This document shows, piece by piece, positions 1 to 5,964 of a stretch of 14,108 nt of DNA. Made by a program: the position numbers and the translations under genes. The stretch spans positions 1 to 14,108 of the forward strand of contig CAJUGZ010000091.1 of NCBI GenBank assembly GCA_910585855.1, given 5' to 3'. How positions within the stretch are numbered: the stretch's first letter is position 1; each line of letters starts with the position of its first letter. The notes under the pieces are model-generated. The model was not told the origin of the DNA. It did no database searches and saw only the letters and a list, made by a program, of their open reading frames with translations. The stretch is from an uncultured Lachnospiraceae bacterium (lineage in GTDB: Bacteria > Bacillota_A > Clostridia > Lachnospirales > Lachnospiraceae).

Positions 1-310
1 ATCCTGCTTCTATGCAGGGTATGCAAAAAAAGGGGCGTGTTTAGCCCGGATGATAAAAAAGAGATAGTCTTATGGTTGGAAAAATCCTTTCTTATACCCA
101 TTTCGTTTCGGTTGTCATGAGGGCGAATTGCGCCCCGGTTCGTCCGGTTGAATCTATATAGATCAGAAGCCGTAGACTTTCTTACCGTTTGGAGCGGAGC
201 AAGCAAAGAACAGGAACAAACCGCCTCTGGCGTCCGGTGAAAGCCAATCCTTTCTGGCAGCGTCCTAAGATAGTGAAAATAGTACTTGCCAAATAGTGAA
301 AAAAGAGTTT
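1..310. other. Gene-free, stem-rich region of unknown nature upstream of asnA
   Basis: About 310 bases without a supported gene, more GC-rich than the neighbouring genes and full of short inverted repeats. Seen: 1-7/14-20; GGGC 33-36 with GCCC 44-47; GGGCG 121-125 with CGCCC 131-135; CCGG 135-138 with CCGG 144-147; the palindrome ATCTATATAGAT at 152-163; CGCC 222-225 with GGCG 229-232; GCCA 243-246 with TGGC 255-258. One minus-strand frame stays open for about 95 codons to the window edge but has no convincing start or ribosome binding site. It could be a structured RNA (more likely minus strand, given the possible terminator at 25-47), the tail of a gene or mobile element lying outside the window, or a relic. 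I could not match it to a T-box, a common riboswitch, tmRNA, RNase P RNA or 6S RNA. Confidence 0.4.
25..47 (-). terminator. Possible intrinsic terminator on the minus strand
   Basis: Read on the minus strand, GGGC (47-44), a 7-base loop and GCCC (36-33) are followed by an extra C and seven T (31-25). The stem is only four GC pairs, so this is a modest call. If real, it ends a leftward transcript covering the stem-rich region. Confidence 0.4.
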
Positions 311-330
311 TAATTATTTGTATATATAAT
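270..330 (+). promoter_or_regulatory. Putative asnA promoter with an upstream direct repeat
   Basis: A perfect TATAAT lies at 325-330, 38 bases before the asnA start. The matching -35 position (about 302-307, AAAGAG) is poor. ATAGTGAAAA occurs twice, at 270-279 and 293-302, with starts 23 bp apart (about two helical turns), and the second copy abuts the weak -35. A poor -35 beside phased direct repeats suggests an activator or repressor site; the protein is unknown. No asparagine T-box is visible. Confidence 0.4.
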
Positions 331-367
331 AGATTTGGGAAGAATCAGAAAGGCGTGGAAAGAGATT

Positions 368-1378
368 ATGGGAAAAATAATTATTCCAAAAGGGTATCAC
401 TCTGAATTAAATCTGCATGATACTCAAGTAGCAATAAAAGAAGTAAAGGATTTTTTTGAGGCATTGTTGGCAGAGCGTTTGAATTTGCTGCGTGTTTCAG
501 CTCCTTTGTTTGTCGATCCGGCTTCCGGGTTGAATGATAATTTAAATGGGGTGGAAAGACCGGTAGAGTTTGAAATTAAAGAAATTGAGGGGCTTCGTGC
601 AGAGGTGGTACATTCTTTGGCAAAGTGGAAGCGGTATGCTTTGAAAAAATATGGTTTTTCAGAAGGCGAAGGGCTTTATACGGATATGAATGCAATCCGC
701 AGAGATGAGGAGATGGATCATATTCATTCGATTTTTGTGGATCAGTGGGATTGGGAAAAGGTAATTTCTAGAGAAGACAGAACGATGGAAACGCTGAAGA
801 ATACGGTAAGGACGGTATATAAGGTGCTTCGAAAGACAGAAAAGTTTATGGCAATTCAGTATGATTATATTGAAGAAATTTTGCCAAAAAATATATTTTT
901 TATTACAACGCAGGAACTGGCGGATATGTTTCCTGATTATACACCAAAGGAACGGGAGTTTTATATTGCAAAGGCAAAGGGAGCTGTCTGCATTATGAAA
1001 ATTGGTGATGTAATGGAAAACGGAGAGCGTCATGACGGCAGAGCACCGGATTATGATGATTGGGAGTTAAATGCGGATATTGTAGTTTATTATCCGGTGT
1101 TAGATATTGCATTGGAGTTGTCTTCTATGGGGATTCGAGTGGATGAAAAGGCGTTGAGGAGTCAGTTGGAAAAGGCAGGATGTATGGAACGGGCAGAACT
1201 TCCGTTTCAGAAAGCTGTTTTGGAAAATCAGCTTCCTTTTACTATCGGCGGTGGAATTGGGCAGTCGAGAATCTGTATGTTTTTCTTAAGAAAAGCACAT
1301 ATTGGAGAGGTGCAGAGTTCTATTTGGCCGGAGGAAATGCTGAAGGAAACAAGTGAAAAAGGAATTTGGTTATTGTAG
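368..1378 (+). CDS. asnA: Aspartate-ammonia ligase (asparagine synthetase A)
   Basis: Makes L-asparagine from L-aspartate, ammonia and ATP (AMP and PPi released) in the cytoplasm. It is a class II aminoacyl-tRNA-synthetase-like fold, distinct from glutamine-using AsnB. The 336-residue product matches the family size (~330). Family blocks are visible: IIIPKGY near residue 4, a SGLNDNLNGVERPV block at 53-66, HSLAKWKRYAL at 82-92, GEGLYTDMNAIRRDE at 100-114, DQWDWEK at 125-131 and GGGIGQSRICMF near 294. An in-frame TTG at 335 would add 11 residues, but the family's N-terminus begins at the ATG at 368, which has GGAAAGAG just upstream. A MATE exporter follows 75 bases downstream on the same strand. 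Identification is secure. Confidence 0.96.
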   Translation: MGKIIIPKGYHSELNLHDTQVAIKEVKDFFEALLAERLNLLRVSAPLFVDPASGLNDNLNGVERPVEFEIKEIEGLRAEVVHSLAKWKRYALKKYGFSEGEGLYTDMNAIRRDEEMDHIHSIFVDQWDWEKVISREDRTMETLKNTVRTVYKVLRKTEKFMAIQYDYIEEILPKNIFFITTQELADMFPDYTPKEREFYIAKAKGAVCIMKIGDVMENGERHDGRAPDYDDWELNADIVVYYPVLDIALELSSMGIRVDEKALRSQLEKAGCMERAELPFQKAVLENQLPFTIGGGIGQSRICMFFLRKAHIGEVQSSIWPEEMLKETSEKGIWLL

Positions 1379-1389
1379 TATGACAGAAA

Positions 1390-1421
1390 AAAGAGTGTAG
1401 AGTAAAGGCTTTGCACTCTTT
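1390..1421. terminator. Hairpin between asnA and the MATE gene, possible weak terminator
   Basis: AAAGAGTG (1390-1397) pairs with CACTCTTT (1414-1421). On the plus strand only three T end the stem, followed by CC, so termination after asnA would be weak and read-through into the exporter is likely. On the minus strand the stem runs into six T, a better terminator, but no minus-strand gene ends there. Confidence 0.35.
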
Positions 1422-1453
1422 CCTAATGCAGAGGAAAAGGAAGGAAAATCGGA

Positions 1454-2821
1454 ATGAACGAGAAAACAAAGTCTTATCAGATGGATATGTGTGAAGGTGC
1501 ATTGCTGTCGAAATTAGTTCGCTTTGCAGTTCCTTTGATGTTGTCAAGTATTTTGCAGCTTTTATTTAATACAGTGGATATGGTTGTAGTAGGGAGATAT
1601 GCAGGAAGTCAGTCTTTAGCAGCGGTTGGTTCGACATCTTCTTTAATTAATTTGCTGACAAATGTATTTATGGGACTTTCTGTTGGAGCAAATGTATTGA
1701 TTGCCCGTTATTATGGAGCAAAACAGGAAAAGGAGGTCAGTGAAACCGTACATACTGCGATTTTGCTTAGTTTTCTGAGTGGGATTTTGCTTACTTTTAT
1801 TGGGGTCGGATTTGCAGAAACATTTTTGCGGCTTATGGGAACACCGGAAAATGTACTTTCTTTGTCCGTTCTCTATATTCGAATTTATTTTATCGGGATG
1901 CCGGTACTGCTGCTTTACAATTTTGGCAGTGCGATTTTAAGAGCGATTGGTGATACCAAAAGACCGCTCTATTATTTGACTTTGGCAGGAGTAATCAATG
2001 CGGGGTTAAATTTGATTTTTGTTATTGTATTTCAGATGGATGTGGCAGGAGTAGCGGTTGCAACGGTATTGTCCCAGATAATTTCTGCTGTGCTGATTAT
2101 CAGAGCACTTGTTTATATGGATGGAGGATGTCAGCTAAAATGGTCAAACCTTCGTATTTCAAAGGATAAATTAATAAGAATAGCAAAGATTGGACTTCCG
2201 GCAGGATTTCAGGGGGCATTATTTTCACTGTCGAATGTATTGATTCAGTCATCTATCAATTCCTTTGGAGATATTGCAATGGCAGGAAATACAGCGTCTT
2301 CTAATCTGGAGGGATTTGTCTATATTGCTATGAATTCATTTCACCAGACAGCACTTAGCTTTACTAGTCAGAATATAGGAGGCGGGAAATACGATCGTGT
2401 AAAAAAGACAATGATTTACTGTTTGATTTTGGTAGTAATTGTTGGAGGAGTATTAGGATTTGGGGCATATGGGATACGGGAATTTTTGCTAAGAATTTAT
2501 ACTTCCGATGAAGAGGTAGTGGCATATGGAATTTTGCGGATGCGAATTATTATGCTGACTTATTTTACTTGCGGAACAATGGATGTGATGGTGGGATGTC
2601 TGCGGGGGATGGGATATTCGGTTATGCCTATGATTGTGTCTTTACTTGGAGCTTGTGGACTAAGAATAGTATGGATTATGACGGTTTTTCAGCAGGTTCG
2701 TACATTGGAGTGTTTGTATATTTCTTATCCGGTATCTTGGATTGTAACAACTCTTGTACATGTACTTTGCTATCTGGTGGTAAAGAAAAATTTTGTAAAA
2801 ACTAGAAAATTTTCTTCGTGA
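1454..2821 (+). CDS. MATE family efflux transporter
   Basis: A polytopic membrane protein of 455 residues, the usual length for the multidrug and toxin extrusion family, which exports drugs or metabolites in exchange for Na+ or H+. The N-terminal half carries the typical pattern: a soluble start with a GALLSKLVRFAVPLML-like first helix (residues 15-30), then FNTVDMVVVGRYAG and SVGANVLIARYYGA. The halves look like the usual two six-helix bundles. The second bundle starts near residue 250 with KIGLPAGFQGALFSLSNV, matching the first (RFAVPLMLSSILQLLFNT). The ATG at 1454 is preceded by AAGGAAGGAAAA. It may share a transcript with asnA. The stop lies two bases before a structured repeat that fills the convergent gap to orf104. 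The substrate cannot be told from sequence. Confidence 0.93.
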   Translation: MNEKTKSYQMDMCEGALLSKLVRFAVPLMLSSILQLLFNTVDMVVVGRYAGSQSLAAVGSTSSLINLLTNVFMGLSVGANVLIARYYGAKQEKEVSETVHTAILLSFLSGILLTFIGVGFAETFLRLMGTPENVLSLSVLYIRIYFIGMPVLLLYNFGSAILRAIGDTKRPLYYLTLAGVINAGLNLIFVIVFQMDVAGVAVATVLSQIISAVLIIRALVYMDGGCQLKWSNLRISKDKLIRIAKIGLPAGFQGALFSLSNVLIQSSINSFGDIAMAGNTASSNLEGFVYIAMNSFHQTALSFTSQNIGGGKYDRVKKTMIYCLILVVIVGGVLGFGAYGIREFLLRIYTSDEEVVAYGILRMRIIMLTYFTCGTMDVMVGCLRGMGYSVMPMIVSLLGACGLRIVWIMTVFQQVRTLECLYISYPVSWIVTTLVHVLCYLVVKKNFVKTRKFSS

Positions 2822-2823
2822 GA

Positions 2824-2989
2824 GGACGCCGAAATCCGAAGGAAGGTCTGCTTCGGGTTCGCTTTTGCTTAGTATTTCCTATTTTTATAGCGGACACATA
2901 AGGCACGAAAACACAGCAAGACCGTGCCTAAGTGCCGACGGGAAATTGATGACCCTGCGTAGACCTTCCTTCGGATTTCGGCTGTGTAT
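2824..2989 (+). repeat. Structured repeat, copy 1 (candidate RNA or folded element)
   Basis: A ~165 bp element, homologous to 4291-4442, bounded by GGACGCC on the left and GGCTGTGTAT on the right. Its outer stem is 24 pairs, 2828-2851 with 2959-2982 (22 perfect, one G-U, one further pair). Inside: ATTTCC 2874-2879 with GGAAAT 2941-2946; CGGACAC 2891-2897 with GTGCCG 2932-2937, leaving one bulged A; GGCACG 2902-2907 with CGTGCC 2923-2928, with a 15-base loop. It begins two bases after the MATE stop and lies between convergent genes. There is no T run after the stem, so it is not a standard terminator. Strand is given by direct repeat orientation; the transcribed strand is unknown. Confidence 0.85.
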
Positions 2990-3032
2990 AGCAGCGGAAG
3001 ATAGGATTTCGCTGTACCCTTGGTAAAATTTT

Positions 3033-3347
3033 TTAGGTGTTGTTTTCGTTAGGAGTGGTATTGTTTTGGGAGGTAAGCATTTTAGCTAACAGTTTAATGG
3101 TTTCAAATTTTGCTTGATCTCCAGCGGTCAGATGGGAAGCAATGACATTTAAAATAATTTCTGTTTCTTGATCATTGAAGGAAATTCCCATAGATTTTGC
3201 TTTTGAAGAAGCATTTAGGAAAAATGGGATTAAATCTTCTTTGGACTGAATATTGACCTGACTGGAAAGCTGTGTTAATAAAAGCAGTTTTTGAGGTGCA
3301 ATATTACGCTGAATACGAGGATCGCTAATCAGTTCGATTATATTCAT
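3033..3347 (-). CDS. Hypothetical protein (orf104)
   Basis: A 104-residue soluble protein that I do not recognise. The start is supported by AAGGAGATG six bases before the ATG. It looks all-helical, without a signal peptide or membrane helix, and ends in a disordered Asn/Thr-rich tail (residues 92-104). Residues 72-90 (SHLTAGDQAKFETIKLLAK) follow a pattern of Leu-Thr/Ser, two or three residues, acidic-Gln, then spaced hydrophobics. The same pattern recurs in upstream orf158, so the two may be related or bind a common partner. It is second in a probable two-gene minus-strand unit, 74 bases after orf158. The gap is AT-rich and could hold a second promoter. No terminator is visible past its stop, where structured repeat copy 1 begins. 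Confidence 0.8.
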   Translation of the reverse strand: MNIIELISDPRIQRNIAPQKLLLLTQLSSQVNIQSKEDLIPFFLNASSKAKSMGISFNDQETEIILNVIASHLTAGDQAKFETIKLLAKMLTSQNNTTPNENNT

Positions 3348-3421
3348 GATATCATCTCCTTAAAAATAGAGTCGTTGTTTTTTATAGATTGTATTGTGAT
3401 ATGGTTTGTTTTTGATTTTGA

Positions 3422-3898
3422 TTAAGTAGAATTGGAAGTGGACGGAAAAAGCTTCATACAAGTTCCAAGGACATTTTGCTGTTCTGGAGTCAACATTCCT
3501 TTTAGAGTATCGGCTACGGAAATTGGGTCTTTTTTTGTATTGTTCTTTTCCTGCTGTTGCTGTGGCATTAATTCTTGATAGGCATGGTACATTTGGTATG
3601 CACTAAGGAAGTTGCTGATCAAATCAATCATTTCTTTTTCCTTTTCTGTGCAGTACTGTTTAATTGCAGTCAGCATATCCGATGTAGAATGTGGATTTTC
3701 CCCAATGGAACAACTGCTTAATACATTAGAATTTGAATCGCTGACGAGTTTTAATGTGTGTTCAAGTTCAATGTATTTTACATAAACAGAAAAAAACTGT
3801 TGTTCCCGATTGGAAAGATAGGGGATAGCTGCCTTTATAATCTGAAGCTGGTTATCACTGACCATGTGATCAAATGGCGTAATTCCCGGGGTTTCCAT
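3422..3898 (-). CDS. Hypothetical protein (orf158)
   Basis: A 158-residue soluble protein that I do not recognise. The ATG at 3898 has AAAGGAGTG at good spacing. No signal peptide or membrane helix is seen. Three segments share a helical pattern of Leu/Cys-Ser/Thr, a short gap, Glu/Asp/Lys-Gln/Lys, then spaced hydrophobics: residues 27-45 (YLSNREQQFFSV...), 82-98 (YCTEKEKEMIDLISNFL) and 135-151 (MLTPEQQNVLGTCMKLF). orf104 has one more. A Gln-rich, charged linker (111-124) separates the last segment, and the tail is Ser/Thr-rich. The layout suggests repeated short helical hairpins used for protein binding; this is inference. It is transcribed divergently from orf61, and the pair orf158-orf104 lies between the two structured repeats. 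Confidence 0.8.
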   Translation of the reverse strand: METPGITPFDHMVSDNQLQIIKAAIPYLSNREQQFFSVYVKYIELEHTLKLVSDSNSNVLSSCSIGENPHSTSDMLTAIKQYCTEKEKEMIDLISNFLSAYQMYHAYQELMPQQQQEKNNTKKDPISVADTLKGMLTPEQQNVLGTCMKLFPSTSNST

Positions 3899-4082
3899 AA
3901 AATCACTCCTTTACTGATAAAATTACTTTCTTTTTAACTATATGATAATGAAAAGAAAAGTATGCGGTTTTTCTGGAAAATAAGACAAGAGGGATTGGAC
4001 TTTGAAAGACGCAGTTGTTTTTGATGCATATACTAATATAGAAAGATTACCAGATATTTGGTATAAACAAAAGGAGCATAAT

Positions 4083-4268
4083 ATGAAACATAGATTATAT
4101 GTAGATGGAAATACTGTTTATGGAATTGATGAAGAGTGTTTGATTTATAAAAGACAAGAGGGCAGAAATTATGCAAATCAGCAGGATTTGGATGCACTTT
4201 GGGCACGTTATCAAGAAGAAGAGAAGGGAGAAAATAGTACAGCAGAAGAAAACGGAATAGAAAAGTAG
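4083..4268 (+). CDS. Small hypothetical protein (orf61)
   Basis: A 61-residue protein starting MKHRLYVDGNTVYGIDEEC and ending in a Glu/Lys-rich, probably helical or disordered tail. The start is chosen because AAGGAG (4071-4076) lies six bases before the ATG at 4083. The frame is open upstream to a TTG at 4002, which would give 88 residues, but that start has only a weak AGAGGGA site and the extra residues may be untranslated leader. The N-terminus looks like a short beta hairpin. I have an uncertain impression of similar short proteins in other clostridia, but no function is known to me. The gene is divergent from orf158, and its stop is 22 bases before structured repeat copy 2. Confidence 0.65.
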   Translation: MKHRLYVDGNTVYGIDEECLIYKRQEGRNYANQQDLDALWARYQEEEKGENSTAEENGIEK

Positions 4269-4290
4269 GAGAACTAATTTTTGATTGGGG

Positions 4291-4442
4291 GGACGCCGAA
4301 AGCCGAATGGAGTTCTATTCCGAGCCCGCTTGCGCTTAGCATTTCCTCGTAGCGGACACATAAGACGCTAAAATACAGCGTCTAAGTGCCGACGGGAAAT
4401 GATGACCCTGCATAGAACCCCATTCGGCTTTCGGCTGTGTAT
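4291..4442 (+). repeat. Structured repeat, copy 2 (candidate RNA or folded element)
   Basis: The same element as 2824-2989, in direct orientation 1467 bp away, with the same ends (GGACGCC and GGCTGTGTAT). Outer stem 4295-4318 with 4412-4435, 24 positions with one A-C mismatch (4311/4419). Inner stems: ATTTCC 4341-4346 with GGAAAT 4395-4400; CGGACAC 4353-4359 with GTGCCG 4386-4391; GACGCT 4364-4369 with AGCGTC 4377-4382, with a 7-base loop. Blocks identical to copy 1 include TAGCGGACACATAAG (4350-4364), a 19-base block at 4382-4400 and GATGACCCTGC (4401-4411). The stems differ from copy 1 mostly by paired changes. It too lies between convergent genes. Confidence 0.85.
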
Positions 4443-4490
4443 TTCCACCAAAAAGTAGAGTAGTGTGTAAAAAAATGGTGTTTTATATAG

Positions 4491-4519
4491 AAAAACCTCC
4501 GGCAATAGTCTGCCGGAGG
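4491..4519 (-). terminator. Intrinsic terminator of the Cys-rich gene
   Basis: On the minus strand CCTCCGGCA (4519-4511) pairs perfectly with TGCCGGAGG (4504-4496) across a 6-base loop and is followed by five T (4495-4491). It lies about 40 bases past the stop of the Cys/Gly-rich gene. A second hairpin (4521-4533 with 4537-4548, one bulge) sits between the stop and this terminator. Confidence 0.88.
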
Positions 4520-4557
4520 AAAACCTTTTGTGAGATTCACAAAGGTTTTAGAAAGAA

Positions 4558-4824
4558 CTAGCAGCAGCCGAAGATGCCGCCACCGCTGCCGCCGCAGCAG
4601 CAGAGCAGAAGAATAATCCACAAGCAGCTATTGTCGCCGCATCCAATATTGCATCCGCCGCCACATCCAGGGTTGCATCCGCCGCCGCATCCGATATTGC
4701 ATCCGCCGCCGCAGAATAAGAGAATCAGGATCAGGAAGAGGCAATTATTGTTGCTGCCGCCGCCAGTTACGCAATCACATCCACAGTTACTGCTACCACA
4801 ATTTGTTGCTGCTAAATCACTCAT
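4558..4824 (-). CDS. Small Cys/Gly-rich protein, high-cysteine 'chorion class' type
   Basis: An 88-residue protein with 18 Cys and 24 Gly. The start MSDLAATNCG and the Cys/Gly pattern resemble clostridial proteins annotated as 'chorion class high-cysteine HCB protein 13'; this is from memory, without a search. Two short hydrophobic runs, each opened and closed by Cys (CLFLILILLFC at 28-38, CLWIILLLCCC at 67-77), bracket three 8-residue repeats, GGGCN(I/P)GC (39-62). It looks internally duplicated. The runs are short for membrane helices. A structural, disulfide-linked or metal-binding role, for instance in a spore or cell surface layer, is possible but unproven. GGAGGA precedes the ATG at a good distance, and the gene has its own promoter and terminator. 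No modifying enzyme or exporter lies beside it, so a modified peptide is unlikely. Confidence 0.85.
   Translation of the reverse strand: MSDLAATNCGSSNCGCDCVTGGGSNNNCLFLILILLFCGGGCNIGCGGGCNPGCGGGCNIGCGDNSCLWIILLLCCCGGSGGGIFGCC
4639..4710 (-). repeat. Three tandem 24-bp units inside the Cys-rich gene
   Basis: Three in-frame 24-bp units encode GGGCNIGC, GGGCNPGC and GGGCNIGC (residues 39-62). They are near-identical in DNA, so copy number could vary between strains by slippage. Confidence 0.85.
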
Positions 4825-4854
4825 GTTTGAAATCCTCCAAGAAGATGGTTTACA

Positions 4855-4883
4855 GTTATAACATATGTAAATTGGCTTGTCAT
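4855..4883 (-). promoter_or_regulatory. Promoter of the Cys-rich gene
   Basis: On the minus strand ATGACA (4883-4878), a 17-base spacer and TATAAC (4860-4855) match a housekeeping-type promoter, about 30 bases before the start codon. Confidence 0.55.
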
Positions 4884-4978
4884 GTTTCCTAAAAAATTTT
4901 TTTTGTTGAAATTTTTTTGTTGGGAAAATTGGGCTGTAGGAATTTCCTATAAAATCATAAAAAAAGTGAAATATCTAG

Positions 4979-5007
4979 TTGAGATTTTTTCATACAGGTT
5001 ATATAAT
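4979..5007 (+). promoter_or_regulatory. Promoter of the dapF-led gene cluster
   Basis: TTGAGA (4979-4984), exactly 17 bases, then a perfect TATAAT (5002-5007). Transcription would start near 5013, giving a leader of about 100 bases before dapF. AGTGTA (5014-5019) at the expected transcript start can pair with TACACT (5054-5059), so the leader may fold. It is too short and lacks the motifs of a lysine riboswitch. Confidence 0.75.
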
Positions 5008-5112
5008 GAAAAAAGTGTAAAGAACTGGTGTTGTGAAAACGGCATAATCAGAATACACTATTAGGGTGAGTAGCTTAATTTTGGCTAAGAAATGTCAATA
5101 GGAGGAAACGAT

Positions 5113-5964
5113 ATGAAGTTTACAAAGATGCAGGGAATAGGGAACGATTATGTCTATATTAATTGTTTTGAGGAAACCGTAAAGAATCCTTCCAGACTTT
5201 CCATTCAAGTGAGTGACAGGCATTTCGGAGTAGGAAGTGACGGGCTTATTTTAATTTTGCCGTCAAAAGTTGCTGACTGTTGTATGGATATGTATAATGC
5301 AGATGGTTCTCGTGCAGAGATGTGTGGAAACGGGATTCGCTGTGTGGCAAAATATGTGTATGACCATAAGATTGTAGAAAAAGAGGAGCTGAAAATAGAA
5401 ACATTAAATGGAGTGAAGGAGGTTCGTTTAACGGTAAAGAACGGCAAGGCTGTTTTGGCGACGATTAATATGGGGCAGCCGGAGTTAAGACCGGAGAGGA
5501 TTCCTGCTTTGTTTTCAGGAGAGAGCGTTGTTTCTCAGCCGATTTCAGTAGATGGAAAGGAGTATAACGTTACTTGTGTATCAATGGGGAATCCTCATGC
5601 GGTTGTATATATGGAAGAATTAGAAAATTTGGATTTGGAAAGGATAGGACCTGCATTTGAATATCATAAAAAATTTCCAAATCGTGTCAATACAGAGTTT
5701 ATTCAAGTGATAGATCGCAGTCATTTGAAAATGCGTGTATGGGAAAGAGGCAGCGGCGAAACATTGGCATGTGGAACAGGAGCTTGTGCCAGTGCAGTTG
5801 CAACAGTGTTAAACGGAAAGGCAGACACAACAGTAGATATAGAATTAAAAGGCGGTCATCTTACGATTGAGTGGAATGAAAAGGATCGCTGTGTCTATAT
5901 GACTGGAGCGGCAGAAGAAATTTATAATGGGGAACTGAATGATGAAATATTTAAAGAAGAATAG
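5113..5964 (+). CDS. dapF: Diaminopimelate epimerase
   Basis: Interconverts LL- and meso-diaminopimelate, the last step before lysine and the supply of meso-DAP for peptidoglycan; cytoplasmic and cofactor-independent. The 283 residues match the family. The two catalytic cysteines are both present: Cys71 in the DGSRAEMCGNGIRC block and Cys220 in ACGTGACAS. The N-terminus KFTKMQGIGNDY and the GNPHAV motif (159-164) are also typical. The frame opens at 5092, but the ATG at 5113 is the start, with AGGAGG at 5100-5105 and a family-like N-terminus. The next gene begins inside its last codons. It is the first gene after the 4979 promoter, linking wall-precursor supply to the surface genes downstream, at least in transcription. 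Confidence 0.97.
   Translation: MKFTKMQGIGNDYVYINCFEETVKNPSRLSIQVSDRHFGVGSDGLILILPSKVADCCMDMYNADGSRAEMCGNGIRCVAKYVYDHKIVEKEELKIETLNGVKEVRLTVKNGKAVLATINMGQPELRPERIPALFSGESVVSQPISVDGKEYNVTCVSMGNPHAVVYMEELENLDLERIGPAFEYHKKFPNRVNTEFIQVIDRSHLKMRVWERGSGETLACGTGACASAVATVLNGKADTTVDIELKGGHLTIEWNEKDRCVYMTGAAEEIYNGELNDEIFKEE

Noticed and set aside
1..20. Third copy of the structured repeat at the window start
   Set aside because: TTCTATGCAGGGT (8-20) equals the reverse complement of part of copy 2, but similarity ends there and the core blocks are missing. A 13-base match could be chance.
335..367. TTG start extending AsnA by 11 residues
   Set aside because: The added residues do not resemble the AsnA N-terminus, the TTG falls close to the -10 element, and the ATG at 368 matches the family start.
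2824..2989. Structured repeat as a hammerhead ribozyme or ordinary terminator
   Set aside because: GATGA and GGGAAA occur, but the CUGAUGA...GAAA core arrangement does not fit, and no T run follows the outer stem on either strand.
3899..4082. Divergent promoters between orf158 and orf61
   Set aside because: AT-rich pieces such as GATAAT (3944-3949) exist, but I found no pair of boxes with convincing sequence and spacing on either strand.
4558..4824. Cys-rich peptide as a bacteriocin or other modified peptide precursor
   Set aside because: No modification enzyme, protease or exporter gene lies nearby, and the repeats do not look like a leader plus core.
4574..4861. Proline-rich open frame on the plus strand
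   Set aside because: It is the mirror of the Gly/Cys codons of the minus-strand gene, lacks a ribosome binding site and overlaps that gene and its promoter.
4882..5064. Open frame of 60 codons before dapF
   Set aside because: It has no ribosome binding site, an AT-driven composition, and contains the dapF promoter.
5013..5112. Lysine riboswitch before dapF
   Set aside because: The leader is about 100 bases, shorter than that riboswitch, and its conserved blocks are not visible.
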